Notes under the pieces: generated by a model
What the model was told of the DNA's origin: nothing
Databases searched by the model: none
What the model saw: the letters and a program-made list of their open reading frames with translations, nothing else
Made by a program: the position numbers and the translations under genes
Assembly (NCBI RefSeq): GCF_000255555.1
Contig: NZ_AGRW01000045.1
Span: forward strand, 1 to 64,000
DNA: 64,000 bases
Source: Treponema saccharophilum DSM 2985
Lineage (GTDB): Bacteria; Spirochaetota; Spirochaetia; Treponematales; Treponemataceae
Direction of reading: 5' to 3'
Shown here: positions 7,507-14,972 of the stretch, piece after piece
Layout: each line of letters opens with the position of its first letter
Position numbering within the stretch: position 1 is the stretch's first letter

Positions 7507-9051
7507 TCACTTTTCAATCGCTTCTACAGAAACAAGTTCGTAGTAAAAATTTTTCCACGCATCGCCATTTCCTGCACAATCACCAAGATAGGAGCGAATA
7601 TCGTCCAAACTTACTTCTCCATCCCAGTTTTCAAATGCATTGTCTAGGTCGTTGGATTCCAAAATATCATTGTACGCTTTCTCATAGAGCTTGTTGTCAA
7701 GATAGTATTGGAGTGCGCCCTCTTTGGTGTTGAACACAGCGACAACCTCTTTGCCAAAGCCGTAGTCATCGCCCCGCATTTCGTACATCGCTTCGCGCAT
7801 ACCGTACTCGTAGCCATTTTTCACATAGAGCAGAACCCATTTGTAGCCCTCACAATCTTCTGAATAGTCAGTTTCGATAAACGAGAGTTTCTCTTTTTTT
7901 GTCCATTCTCGGTCAAGCTTCTTGTCTTCTGTCCGTTCTTGGTCAGGGGGCTCGTCTTTCGCATTCTGCAACGCAAGCGTTTTTATATGAGACTTGAGTT
8001 TCCTGCTTCGCTTTATCGCCTTGTATGTGCTGCTGCCCTCCGTGCAGACGATTTTATAGATCGCATTCGCCTCGTTCAGGCTGTCGAACCATTTGCTAGG
8101 AACTTTTTCAAAGTTGTCCCCAAGCGTCACCGACCGAAGCGACTCGCAACCATAGAACGCATCATTGCCGATTTTTGTGACGCTCGACGGAATCGCAACC
8201 GACGAAAGCGACCTGCAACGATTGAAAGCCTCCTTGCCGATTTCCGTGACGCTGGACGGAATCTCAACCGACTCAAGCGACTCGCACAGCTCGAACGCCT
8301 CCTCGCCGATTTTCGTGGCGCTAGGCGGAATCTCAACCGACTCAAGCCAATTGCAACACGCGAACGCATCCTTGCCGATTTCCGTGACGCTCGATGGAAT
8401 CTCAACCGACTCAAGTGACTCGCAACACGTGAACGCCGAATCGCCGATTTTTGTGACACCGTCTGGGATTGTGATTGAACTACTCTGACTTGTGCAATAT
8501 AGAACTACATTCTCTTTGATTGCACATCCGTTCTTTATCGTGAGGAGAGGATGCGAAAAATTGTCGATATTGCAGCCACGGAACGCATCCTCGCCGATTT
8601 TCGTGACGCTCGACGGAATCTCAACCGACTCAAGCGACTCGCAACCATAGAAAGCCTCCTTGCCGATTTTTGTAACGCTCGGCGGAATCTCAACCGACTC
8701 AAGCGACGAGCAGTGAAGGAATGCCTCCTCGCCGATTTCCGTGACACCGTCTGGGATTGTGATTGAACTACTCTGACTTGTGCAATATAGAACTACATTC
8801 TCTTTGATTCCACATCCGTTTTTTATCGTGAGGAGAGGATGCGAAAAATTGTCGATATTGCAGCCTTTGAACGCATCATTGCCGATTTTCGTGACGCTCG
8901 GCGGAATCTCAACCGACTCAAGCCCATCGCAACCTATGAATGCCCTCTCGCCGATTTCCGTGACGCTATCGGGAATCACCACGCTCGTTATGCTATTGTC
9001 CGTGCATTTTTTCAGCACGCCGTCTTCGATTACCAGAACTTCATCTTTCAT
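7507..9051 (-). CDS. BspA-like LRR_5 protein with a distinct C-terminal domain
   Basis: A 514-residue protein starting MKDEVLVIEDGVLKK after AAGGAGATATAAACTAA. No signal peptide. LRR_5 repeats cover about 15-325, with two SHPLLTI spacers. The sequence then follows the family (KWFDSL, STYKAIKR, LALQNAKDE), but where paralogues continue into the shared non-LRR domain this one switches to a charged linker (about 365-385) and a different domain (about 386-514; landmarks YKWVLLYVKNGYEYGM, WDGEVSLDDIRSYLG, ending VSVEAIEK). It lacks the usual cap. Domain exchange at this point suggests the C-terminal part is a variable effector or binding module. Function unknown. Confidence 0.88.
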   Translation of the reverse strand: MKDEVLVIEDGVLKKCTDNSITSVVIPDSVTEIGERAFIGCDGLESVEIPPSVTKIGNDAFKGCNIDNFSHPLLTIKNGCGIKENVVLYCTSQSSSITIPDGVTEIGEEAFLHCSSLESVEIPPSVTKIGKEAFYGCESLESVEIPSSVTKIGEDAFRGCNIDNFSHPLLTIKNGCAIKENVVLYCTSQSSSITIPDGVTKIGDSAFTCCESLESVEIPSSVTEIGKDAFACCNWLESVEIPPSATKIGEEAFELCESLESVEIPSSVTEIGKEAFNRCRSLSSVAIPSSVTKIGNDAFYGCESLRSVTLGDNFEKVPSKWFDSLNEANAIYKIVCTEGSSTYKAIKRSRKLKSHIKTLALQNAKDEPPDQERTEDKKLDREWTKKEKLSFIETDYSEDCEGYKWVLLYVKNGYEYGMREAMYEMRGDDYGFGKEVVAVFNTKEGALQYYLDNKLYEKAYNDILESNDLDNAFENWDGEVSLDDIRSYLGDCAGNGDAWKNFYYELVSVEAIEK

Positions 9052-9104
9052 TTAGTTTATATCTCCTTGCCGCGTTTCTTTGCGCTCAGGCTCGCTTTTG
9101 TTTT

Positions 9105-10070
9105 TCAGTTTCCGTCGCCGAAAGCCCAGTGATAGTGCTGTTTCACAAAGAAATCGACACATTCGGCAAAATCCGCGCTTCCTTTCCAGTCGTCGAACTT
9201 CTTTTTCGCTTCTGCAAAATCGCCCGCGTCGATTGCGTGGAACACAAGCTCCGCACCTCCTGCAACGCTCGCACCGACAAGCTGGGCAAGATAAATGAGC
9301 TCTCGGTTGTTCCCGAACGCGCCTGCACCCCAGTTTCCAGTGTGGATAACACACTTCTTTGTGTCTGCAAGAGCGAGCGCCGCCGAAAACGAAGCGATAA
9401 CCGCTTTCAAAATCTGCTCGATTTGCTTTCGCTTGTACTCGCCGCTTCCCAAAGCAGGAGCCGCAAGCGCGATTATGTTGTTCGCTCTCTCCTCTTTAAT
9501 CGGCGTTACAGCAATGTCGAGGATTTCCTTTGACGCACGGCAGAAATTACGCCCGTAAAGATTGAGCGTTTCGCCAGTCGGGAGCGTCGGGTTCGTCACA
9601 ACCTTGAGCCAGTACGGCGCGCCCTCCACGATGTAGGGAGTCGGCTCGCCGTTTTCCTCCGTAAGCGATTTAAGCACACTTGTTTCGTTCTTGTCGATGT
9701 ATTCCATCACAGAGCCCAAAAGCGGGTGCTCAAGAGTCTGTATCTCGTCCTGCGCAAAAAGGTCGCTGTCGTAGTAGCCGAAAAGATTGGGGTCGGCGTA
9801 GTTGAGGTAATAGACTTTCGTGTCCGCAGTGTCCGCGTCGTCATAGCTAAAATATTCGTCGCAAAGCTTTACAGAAACGTCATTCTTTGCAAACGGGCTT
9901 TGGCTTTCTGCAAACTTCCAGCGAGAAACGCCGATTTTCCCCGTCTGATTCTTGTGGATAGCGAGGGCTTCCTCAAACTTTGTCTTTTTGTTCTTGCACG
10001 AATATTCAGGCGGATAGTTTTTTATCAAGTCCTGAATGTCGAGCGTAACCGCTACAAGCTGCTTTTTCAT
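9105..10070 (-). CDS. PARG-like macrodomain protein (ADP-ribose glycohydrolase-like)
   Basis: A 321-residue protein from ATG 10070, preceded by AGAGGTG. Residues 244-255 (TGNWGAGAFGNN) match the TGNWGCGAFGGD signature of poly(ADP-ribose) glycohydrolases and of the microbial TIGR02452-type macrodomains. Residues 106-110 (AQDEI) sit where those enzymes have their catalytic QEE. The preceding strand YLNYADP matches the VDFAN strand, but the glycine-rich loop (GGG) that normally follows reads FGYYDSD, so activity is uncertain. If active it would remove ADP-ribose from proteins or nucleic acid in the cytoplasm. A copy of its C-terminus remains at 7325-7414. It is followed upstream, at 14 bp, by the clamp/MotA-like gene. 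Confidence 0.7.
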   Translation of the reverse strand: MKKQLVAVTLDIQDLIKNYPPEYSCKNKKTKFEEALAIHKNQTGKIGVSRWKFAESQSPFAKNDVSVKLCDEYFSYDDADTADTKVYYLNYADPNLFGYYDSDLFAQDEIQTLEHPLLGSVMEYIDKNETSVLKSLTEENGEPTPYIVEGAPYWLKVVTNPTLPTGETLNLYGRNFCRASKEILDIAVTPIKEERANNIIALAAPALGSGEYKRKQIEQILKAVIASFSAALALADTKKCVIHTGNWGAGAFGNNRELIYLAQLVGASVAGGAELVFHAIDAGDFAEAKKKFDDWKGSADFAECVDFFVKQHYHWAFGDGN

Positions 10071-10083
10071 ATTTCTCACCTCT

Positions 10084-11022
10084 TTAATCTTGCGTGTTTT
10101 CCGCAGGTGTTCCACCCAAAAGAGCGTCTATTTCGTCCTGTGAAATCGTTCCGCCCTCTTCTCCTGCATTGAAATCTGCGTATAGTATGTTTTCATTTTG
10201 ACTGGAAACTGGATGTTTTTTCTCATATTCGTCTTTCTTCTGAAGAAGTTTTTCGATGAACTTCCCGCTTTCAACGATTCCCGTAAAGCTCGCGATTTTT
10301 TCCATCAGTATCCAAGGATTGTCGCCTAGCTGAATCGAAAGAACGCCCGTCAGCACCATATCAAGAGTAAATCGCTCAAAAGAGTCCGCATCGTCGTAAA
10401 AGAGGTAGCTTTCGCCAATCTGCCGAATAATCGTCGAGTCAACACCGTCAATGACAAACGTCAGCATTTTCTTCAAGAAAAGCCTGCCCTTCGTCTCCGT
10501 TTTGAGTGCAGACACATACTCGTCGATTGCCAAAAGTCCCTCGTTGCGCCCCTTTGTAGAGCAAACGACGAGGATTTCTGCAAGCTCAAGAAACTCCGTC
10601 TTCTGCGCCTCGCTCAAATCAGCGTACTTTGCAAAGTCCATATTTTTTCCAGTCAATTCAACAGAAGGAACTTTGTTCTCAATGTCGATTCTTTCGACTA
10701 CATCGCCGTTGACAGTGTCGATTTCTACCGACTTGTCGTCAAAGCTGAATAAAAGGCTTTCGCCTTTCGATTCCACCGTGACATTTTCAGATTTTATGAT
10801 TCCGATGCTCGGCAAAAAAGTCTCGAATGAAACGACAACCGTGCCGTCCTCGCAATCAGAAACAGGCAATTCGGACTTTATCTTGACCGACCCACCACGA
10901 GCAGAGATTGTCAGCACGTCGGATTTCAGATTCAGTTCCATAGCGGAAAAAAGATTCGTTTCAAGCTCCGTGAAAGGCATAATTGCCTTTTGCAAAGCCA
11001 AAGTGTTCGCCGTGAATTTCAT
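10084..11022 (-). CDS. chimeric protein: DnaN-like N-terminus, MotA-like core, FliM-like tail
   Basis: A 312-residue protein starting MKFTANTLALQKAI. Residues 1-105 follow the pattern of domain I of the beta sliding clamp (MKFT start, alternating strands, ELPVSDCEDGTVVV). Residues about 134-255 resemble the cytoplasmic domain of MotA (NEGLLAIDE, FLKKML, VIDGVDS, GVLSIQLGDNPWI) with no membrane helices. Residues 293-304 (ISQDEIDALLGG) match the FliM N-terminal CheY-binding peptide. The first assignment is tentative; the MotA and FliM likenesses are clear by eye. A truncated duplicate of the MotA-like part lies at 17662-17870. Role unknown; could dock on motor or signalling proteins. Confidence 0.75.
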   Translation of the reverse strand: MKFTANTLALQKAIMPFTELETNLFSAMELNLKSDVLTISARGGSVKIKSELPVSDCEDGTVVVSFETFLPSIGIIKSENVTVESKGESLLFSFDDKSVEIDTVNGDVVERIDIENKVPSVELTGKNMDFAKYADLSEAQKTEFLELAEILVVCSTKGRNEGLLAIDEYVSALKTETKGRLFLKKMLTFVIDGVDSTIIRQIGESYLFYDDADSFERFTLDMVLTGVLSIQLGDNPWILMEKIASFTGIVESGKFIEKLLQKKDEYEKKHPVSSQNENILYADFNAGEEGGTISQDEIDALLGGTPAENTQD

Positions 11023-11094
11023 TTGTCGTCCTCTCTGAAAATTATTCAGTTTGGCGCCTCCAAAAAATGCGGGATGCCAAAGCGATATTAGGAA

Positions 11095-11331
11095 TTATAG
11101 CTTCGAAACCATATACGCCAAACCAAATAAATATGAAATTTTCGCGGATTTTTCATCGACAAAAGTTCCGGTGGCTCTCAAATACTCAATTTTCTTCTCA
11201 AGGAATTTGTTTATATCCTGAAACTGTGACTGCGCATATCTGAACGCATCGATATCGATTTCATACTCTTTATAAAAGGCTTCCCATGTTTCTTCGATTC
11301 CATTTTCATCAAAGCAACTCGGCAGTTTCAT
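11095..11331 (-). CDS. small hypothetical protein
   Basis: A 78-residue acidic/helical protein (starts MKLPSCFDENGIEETW, ends AYMVSKL) with AGGAGAAAG upstream of the ATG. No signal peptide or membrane segment. It sits between the clamp/MotA-like gene and a MotA-like gene in the same direction, so is probably part of the same transcription unit. I do not recognise a family. Confidence 0.65.
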   Translation of the reverse strand: MKLPSCFDENGIEETWEAFYKEYEIDIDAFRYAQSQFQDINKFLEKKIEYLRATGTFVDEKSAKISYLFGLAYMVSKL

Positions 11332-11399
11332 TTTCTTTCTCCTTTTTTTGTGCTGAAACTTGTGTCATGCAGAACTCGTGTCAGCTTTTCTTTTCTTGC

Positions 11400-11936
11400 T
11401 CAGCCACCCAATAACGCGTCAATCTCCTCATCGGAAGTCGTCGGGGTGTCTTCATCGCTCTTTTTATTCTCTGCATTCAAAAGCTCGTCAATTTCATCGG
11501 CGGAAATTGTTCCCCCACTGGAAATTTTTCCAAAAACCAGCTCCACGCCCGTTTTTGATTGCATCTCCGAAATGAACTCCGCCGAATTCAAAATTCCAAG
11601 ATATGCGCCGAGTTTTTCCGCAAGAATCATGGGGTTGTCGCCCATTTGAATCGAAAGAACGCCGTCAAAAATCTCATTGAAACACGTTTCGTCGAAAGCG
11701 GTTTCCGGGTCAACGCTGATATACTTTTCGCCTATCCAGCGAACTGTAGATGCGTCCACTCCGTCAACCACAAGCGAAAGCAGTTTTTTCAGGAACAGCG
11801 TGTTTTTCTCGCCTGGAACACTGATTGTGTCCAAGTCCTCTTCAATCGCAAGAAGTCCCTCTCGCCTTGATTTTGCCGAAAGGTAGATGATTTTCTGCGC
11901 AATCTCGCAGAATTCTCTTTTCTCGTTTTCGTTCAT
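11400..11936 (-). CDS. soluble MotA-like domain with two FliM-like motifs
   Basis: A 178-residue protein after AAGGAGGAT. Residues about 15-118 match the MotA cytoplasmic region: SRREGLLAIEEDLD, FLKKLLSLVVDGVD and GVLSIQMGDNPMILAEKL correspond to the REGLLALEE, FLKKGLQLVVDGTD and AIQxGDNPRxxEEKL motifs of MotA, yet no transmembrane helices exist. The tail holds two FliM-like peptides, ISADEIDELL (144-153) and DEEIDALLGG (169-178, the exact C-terminus). MotA normally transmits torque to FliG; this soluble version could compete for or bind motor parts or CheY. It is a paralogue of the gene at 12365-12910. Confidence 0.8.
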   Translation of the reverse strand: MNENEKREFCEIAQKIIYLSAKSRREGLLAIEEDLDTISVPGEKNTLFLKKLLSLVVDGVDASTVRWIGEKYISVDPETAFDETCFNEIFDGVLSIQMGDNPMILAEKLGAYLGILNSAEFISEMQSKTGVELVFGKISSGGTISADEIDELLNAENKKSDEDTPTTSDEEIDALLGG

Positions 11937-12027
11937 AAAATCCTCCTTTTACAAAAAGCGATAGCGACAACAGCGTGCCACTATCGCTAATTGCTTATAC
12001 TTCACTCCAAAGACCAGAAGAGTTAGT

Positions 12028-12333
12028 TCAAATACATTCAATCTCTTCCAAAATCTTTTCCAAATCGCCTTTGTCTTCTCTGATAAAGGAGGTAATTTTA
12101 TCAAATATCTTTTCTAATTTATGATATTCTTCTTCTGTAAGAAACCCACCACCAGAAACACCTTGCTGCAAAGAAAAATGATCACATTTTTTTTCTTTCA
12201 TCAAAAGAACAATTTCTTTATTTAAAGGAAATACTTTTCCTTTATAAACAGGATTATCGTTCATTTCTGGCCTTGCCTTCATAAAATGAGGGTATGTACC
12301 ATCTTTTATGTTCCAAAGAATTTGAATCTTCAT
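12028..12333 (-). CDS. hypothetical protein in an AT-rich patch
   Basis: A 101-residue protein from ATG 12333 with AAGGAGATAAT upstream; a longer frame overlaps the neighbouring gene and lacks support. Starts MKIQILWNIKDGTYPHF and contains QQGVSGGGF, ending in a lysine/glutamate helix. The gene and its flanks are visibly richer in A and T than the MotA-like genes on both sides, suggesting separate origin. It lies exactly between two paralogous MotA-like genes. No family recognised; a small immunity- or antitoxin-like role is conceivable but unsupported. Confidence 0.7.
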   Translation of the reverse strand: MKIQILWNIKDGTYPHFMKARPEMNDNPVYKGKVFPLNKEIVLLMKEKKCDHFSLQQGVSGGGFLTEEEYHKLEKIFDKITSFIREDKGDLEKILEEIECI

Positions 12334-12364
12334 ATTATCTCCTTGCATATCATAACCCGCAACT

Positions 12365-12910
12365 TCAGCACTGTTCCTTTCCACCCAAGAGTGCATCAAG
12401 TACCTCTGAGGAAAGTTCCTCTGAGGAAGTCATAGAAGATTCTTCTGTTTTCAAGAACTCATCAACCTCGTCGGCAGAAATCGTTCCACCGATGGAAATC
12501 TTTTCCCTGACCAGCTCCACGTCCGTGCTTGCTTGCAGTTCCGAAATGAAGTCCGCCGAATTCAAAATCCCCGTGTATGCAGCAAGTTTTTCCGCAACAA
12601 TCCGCGGATTATCTCCCATTTGAACCGAAAGAACGCCGTCAAAAATCGCAGTGAAACACGTTTTCTCAAAAGCGCTTTCTGCGTCCACGCTGATATATGT
12701 TTCACCGATGTGGCGAATGACAGAATTGTCCACTCCGTCAACCACAAGCGAAAGCAGTTTTTTCAGGAACAGCGTGTTTTTCTCGCTCTTGACGCTGATT
12801 GTGTCCAAGTCCTCTTCAATCGCCAGCAGTCCCTCTCTTCTTGCCTTGTTCGCAAGATAGACGATTTTCCGTGCAATCTCAGCGAATTCTCTTCTCTCGT
12901 CTTCGTTCAT
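12365..12910 (-). CDS. soluble MotA-like domain with FliM-like tail motifs
   Basis: A 181-residue paralogue of the 11400-11936 product (AGGAGGG ribosome site). MotA-like landmarks are ARREGLLAIEEDLD, FLKKLLSLVVDGVD and GVLSVQMGDNPRIVAEKL. The tail carries ISADEVDEFL (144-153) and a second, more diverged motif, SSEVLDALLGG, three residues from the C-terminal KEQC. No membrane segment. The two paralogues bracket a foreign-looking small gene, consistent with insertion between tandem duplicates. Cytoplasmic location and interaction with chemotaxis or motor components are inferred only. Confidence 0.8.
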   Translation of the reverse strand: MNEDERREFAEIARKIVYLANKARREGLLAIEEDLDTISVKSEKNTLFLKKLLSLVVDGVDNSVIRHIGETYISVDAESAFEKTCFTAIFDGVLSVQMGDNPRIVAEKLAAYTGILNSADFISELQASTDVELVREKISIGGTISADEVDEFLKTEESSMTSSEELSSEVLDALLGGKEQC

Positions 12911-12935
12911 AAAACCCTCCTTTTGACGTGATATT

Positions 12936-13529
12936 TCAGACTTCTTTGAGCGTCAGATACCCAAGAAGCGAATCGTCGATTTCCTTCAAATCTTCCGCGA
13001 ATTTGCCCAGTTTCGCGCCATCGACATCGAATTCACCGTCCGTGCCGAATCCGTACCGTTCCAAAAGCATGGAAAATTCCTCTTCGCAATCGGAATCCCA
13101 ATTCTCCTGAAAATATCTTTTCAAAGACTGTTCGAAGCCGAGTTTGTATTTTCCGTTCTCGTCGATCGCAGAAAGTATTCTGTGCCGCTCCGAATCAAAT
13201 TCGCAGATATTCACCTCCGCAAATTCGCCTTCTTCGTCGAAAAAGTCATCGCCGCCGACAAGGATAATCTTGAAAGAGAATTTGTCGCATTTTGATTTCA
13301 GATAGTCATAAATGCCAACTCCGACTTCCTCGCTGCAACAGCCTGCCGACCCAAATTCCCAAACATTTCCGTCAGTCTCAATCAAATCGGCAGGCATTTC
13401 ATCTTCTCCGTAATCGCAGTAGATGCTTGCAACTTCCCGAAGTTTCTTGTTCTTTCTGAAAAAATCCAACGCAAGCGCGGAAGTTTTTTCGGAATCGAAT
13501 TCAACTTTGTAATCGTACGAATTGCTCAT
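12936..13529 (-). CDS. hypothetical acidic protein
   Basis: A 197-residue protein from ATG 13529 with AAGGAGAAAC upstream; the longer frame to 13562 has no support. Starts MSNSYDYKVEFDSEKT; landmarks are EFGSAGCCSEEVGVGIYDYL and FKIILVGGDDFFDEEGEF, and it ends YLTLKEV. It is strongly acidic, without signal peptide or membrane helix. Alternating strands and helices suggest a globular cytoplasmic protein. No family recognised. Spaced 25 bp upstream of the MotA-like gene and 32 bp downstream of an SSB-tip gene, it is likely in their operon. Confidence 0.7.
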   Translation of the reverse strand: MSNSYDYKVEFDSEKTSALALDFFRKNKKLREVASIYCDYGEDEMPADLIETDGNVWEFGSAGCCSEEVGVGIYDYLKSKCDKFSFKIILVGGDDFFDEEGEFAEVNICEFDSERHRILSAIDENGKYKLGFEQSLKRYFQENWDSDCEEEFSMLLERYGFGTDGEFDVDGAKLGKFAEDLKEIDDSLLGYLTLKEV

Positions 13530-13561
13530 TTTAGTTTCTCCTTGCATATTTTTTTCCCGCA

Positions 13562-14071
13562 TTAAAACGGGATATCTTCACCAAACTCATTATCAGCCTC
13601 TTGAGAATCAGCCTGTGGCTGCTGCTCCAATGCAAGCAACATTCTGTATCTCGCCACACCCTCAATGTCTTCTTCGGTGCAACCCAAAAGGAACTTGCCG
13701 TTCATGCATTCCGCCGTGCAGTATGGCTTAATCGCGTCTACCGCCTCTTGCACTTCGCTCATCTGCGGGTTTCCGCCAACAAAAATCAGCATCGCCTTGA
13801 TTTTCTTGTTCTTTGCATAATCCACAACCTCCGCAATCGACTCCGCCTCAAAATAAGTCGGGAACTCGCTCCCAAAACAGTTGTCTATGTCGCATTTTTC
13901 GAGATGCGTCAAATTATTGTGCAGTGCGTCATTTATCAGCTTGTTCTTTTTCTCTTTGCATTCTTCACAGTACGCTTCGCATTCTTCACAGTACGCTTCG
14001 TACTCTGACGGCTCATGCTCCTGCCAAAAATCTTCGTCGTCAATGATAAGATCAATGTCGTGGTCGTCCAT
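13562..14071 (-). CDS. SSB-tip family protein (FtsZ C-domain-like), paralogue 2
   Basis: A 169-residue protein from ATG 14071 (AAAGGAG upstream). Starts MDDHDIDLIIDDEDFW. It has the family core IKAMLIFVGGNPQM, EVQEAVDAIKPYC, GKFLLGCTEEDIEG and RYRMLLAL, which follows the order of the FtsZ C-terminal domain (a strand with GG, an EV.EA helix, a strand with G, then DEDLG-like and a final strand). It ends NEFGEDIPF, very close to the SSB C-terminal tip. A 21-bp tandem duplication gives a repeated EAYCEEC. The assignment to FtsZ is tentative; the SSB-like tip is plain. Confidence 0.8.
   Translation of the reverse strand: MDDHDIDLIIDDEDFWQEHEPSEYEAYCEECEAYCEECKEKKNKLINDALHNNLTHLEKCDIDNCFGSEFPTYFEAESIAEVVDYAKNKKIKAMLIFVGGNPQMSEVQEAVDAIKPYCTAECMNGKFLLGCTEEDIEGVARYRMLLALEQQPQADSQEADNEFGEDIPF
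13959..14000. repeat. 21-bp tandem duplication inside the SSB-tip gene
   Basis: Two adjacent identical 21-bp units (13959-13979 and 13980-14000) encode a doubled seven-residue segment, absent from the paralogue at 6796-7293 apart from one copy. Looks like a recent slippage event that preserved frame. Confidence 0.85.
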
Positions 14072-14102
14072 TCTTCCGCTCCTTTTTGCTTTCTTTTGTT
14101 TT

Positions 14103-14933
14103 TCAGTTTCCGTCGCCGAAAAACTCGTTCCAAATGCGTTTTTTCTCTTCGCTCTGTTCGATGATGATTTTCTTATAGAAAATCGAATCTTCATCGTTTT
14201 CAGAATTGTCGTCAACCGTGATTTTTTCGGTTTGGGAAACGACCCAGAAATCGTAAAGCATTTTTTTGTCGAATAGCGGATTTTTCTTTCCGAGCGAAAA
14301 GACGCTATTGAAAAAGGCTTGGAAAGAGCGGAAAACAGATTTCCGAATCGCTTTGATTTTAGAAAGAGCGTCGCCAGGCATTTTTTGGATTATCGAAGAA
14401 AGAGCGAATTGTGAAATAACCATTTCCGCCAATGACAGAAACTTTTCATTGCACTCTTCAATCTGACTGTCAGAAAGTTCTTCGCACTCCATCAATTCCA
14501 GCGCGTACGCCACCAATTCCTGAATATCGGCGATAAGTTTTTCCGCTTCCACGCAAAGAGAATCGAATTTTTTCTGCTGCTCATCTGTGAGTTTTTCCTG
14601 CCACAACGGCTTTGCTTTTTCGCCGTCTATGCAAAAATCGTCCGAAAGGGAATCATCTTCGTCGAAAGAAGAGCTCAAACGCTCAACGCAATAAAGAAAG
14701 TGCGCGTACTCGTTGCGAAGGCAATCGCGCAGAGAAATAAGCATCTGCCGAAGAGTGCTGTCGTATTCATCTGCTACGCTGTCCATAGTTGAAAGGAGCG
14801 AGTCGATTTCGTCTTGAGTGAGGATTTCAAGGTCCGAATTAGTCACTTTTGGCATTTTTGCGTCAAGCGGCAAAGTCTCTGCAATTTCGTCAACTTCTTC
14901 CTGTGAAATATTTTTTTTGTCTGTTTTCTGCAT
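14103..14933 (-). CDS. helical protein with two N-terminal FliM-like motifs (family A)
   Basis: A 276-residue protein from ATG 14933, with GGAG six bases upstream. Residues 9-16 (ISQEEVDE) and 38-47 (LTQDEIDSLL) are FliM-like peptides separated by an acidic linker containing MPKV. The remainder (about 55-240) is predicted helical, with landmarks EKLTDEQQKKF and IEECNEKFLSLAE, and the C-terminus has the family mark WNEFF, then GDGN, the same last four residues as the PARG-like protein. Paralogues are the 269-residue protein at 16826 and the N-terminal third of the 845-residue protein. No membrane segment. Could bind CheY-like regulators; unproven. Confidence 0.78.
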   Translation of the reverse strand: MQKTDKKNISQEEVDEIAETLPLDAKMPKVTNSDLEILTQDEIDSLLSTMDSVADEYDSTLRQMLISLRDCLRNEYAHFLYCVERLSSSFDEDDSLSDDFCIDGEKAKPLWQEKLTDEQQKKFDSLCVEAEKLIADIQELVAYALELMECEELSDSQIEECNEKFLSLAEMVISQFALSSIIQKMPGDALSKIKAIRKSVFRSFQAFFNSVFSLGKKNPLFDKKMLYDFWVVSQTEKITVDDNSENDEDSIFYKKIIIEQSEEKKRIWNEFFGDGN

Positions 14934-14972
14934 ATCGGACTCCAATGAGAGCTATTTCAAATAACTTTTAGT

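Noticed and set aside
8120-8960. Regularly spaced repeats that look like a CRISPR or satellite array
   Set aside because: The about 69-bp spacing equals one 23-residue LRR unit and the sequence is an intact reading frame on the minus strand.
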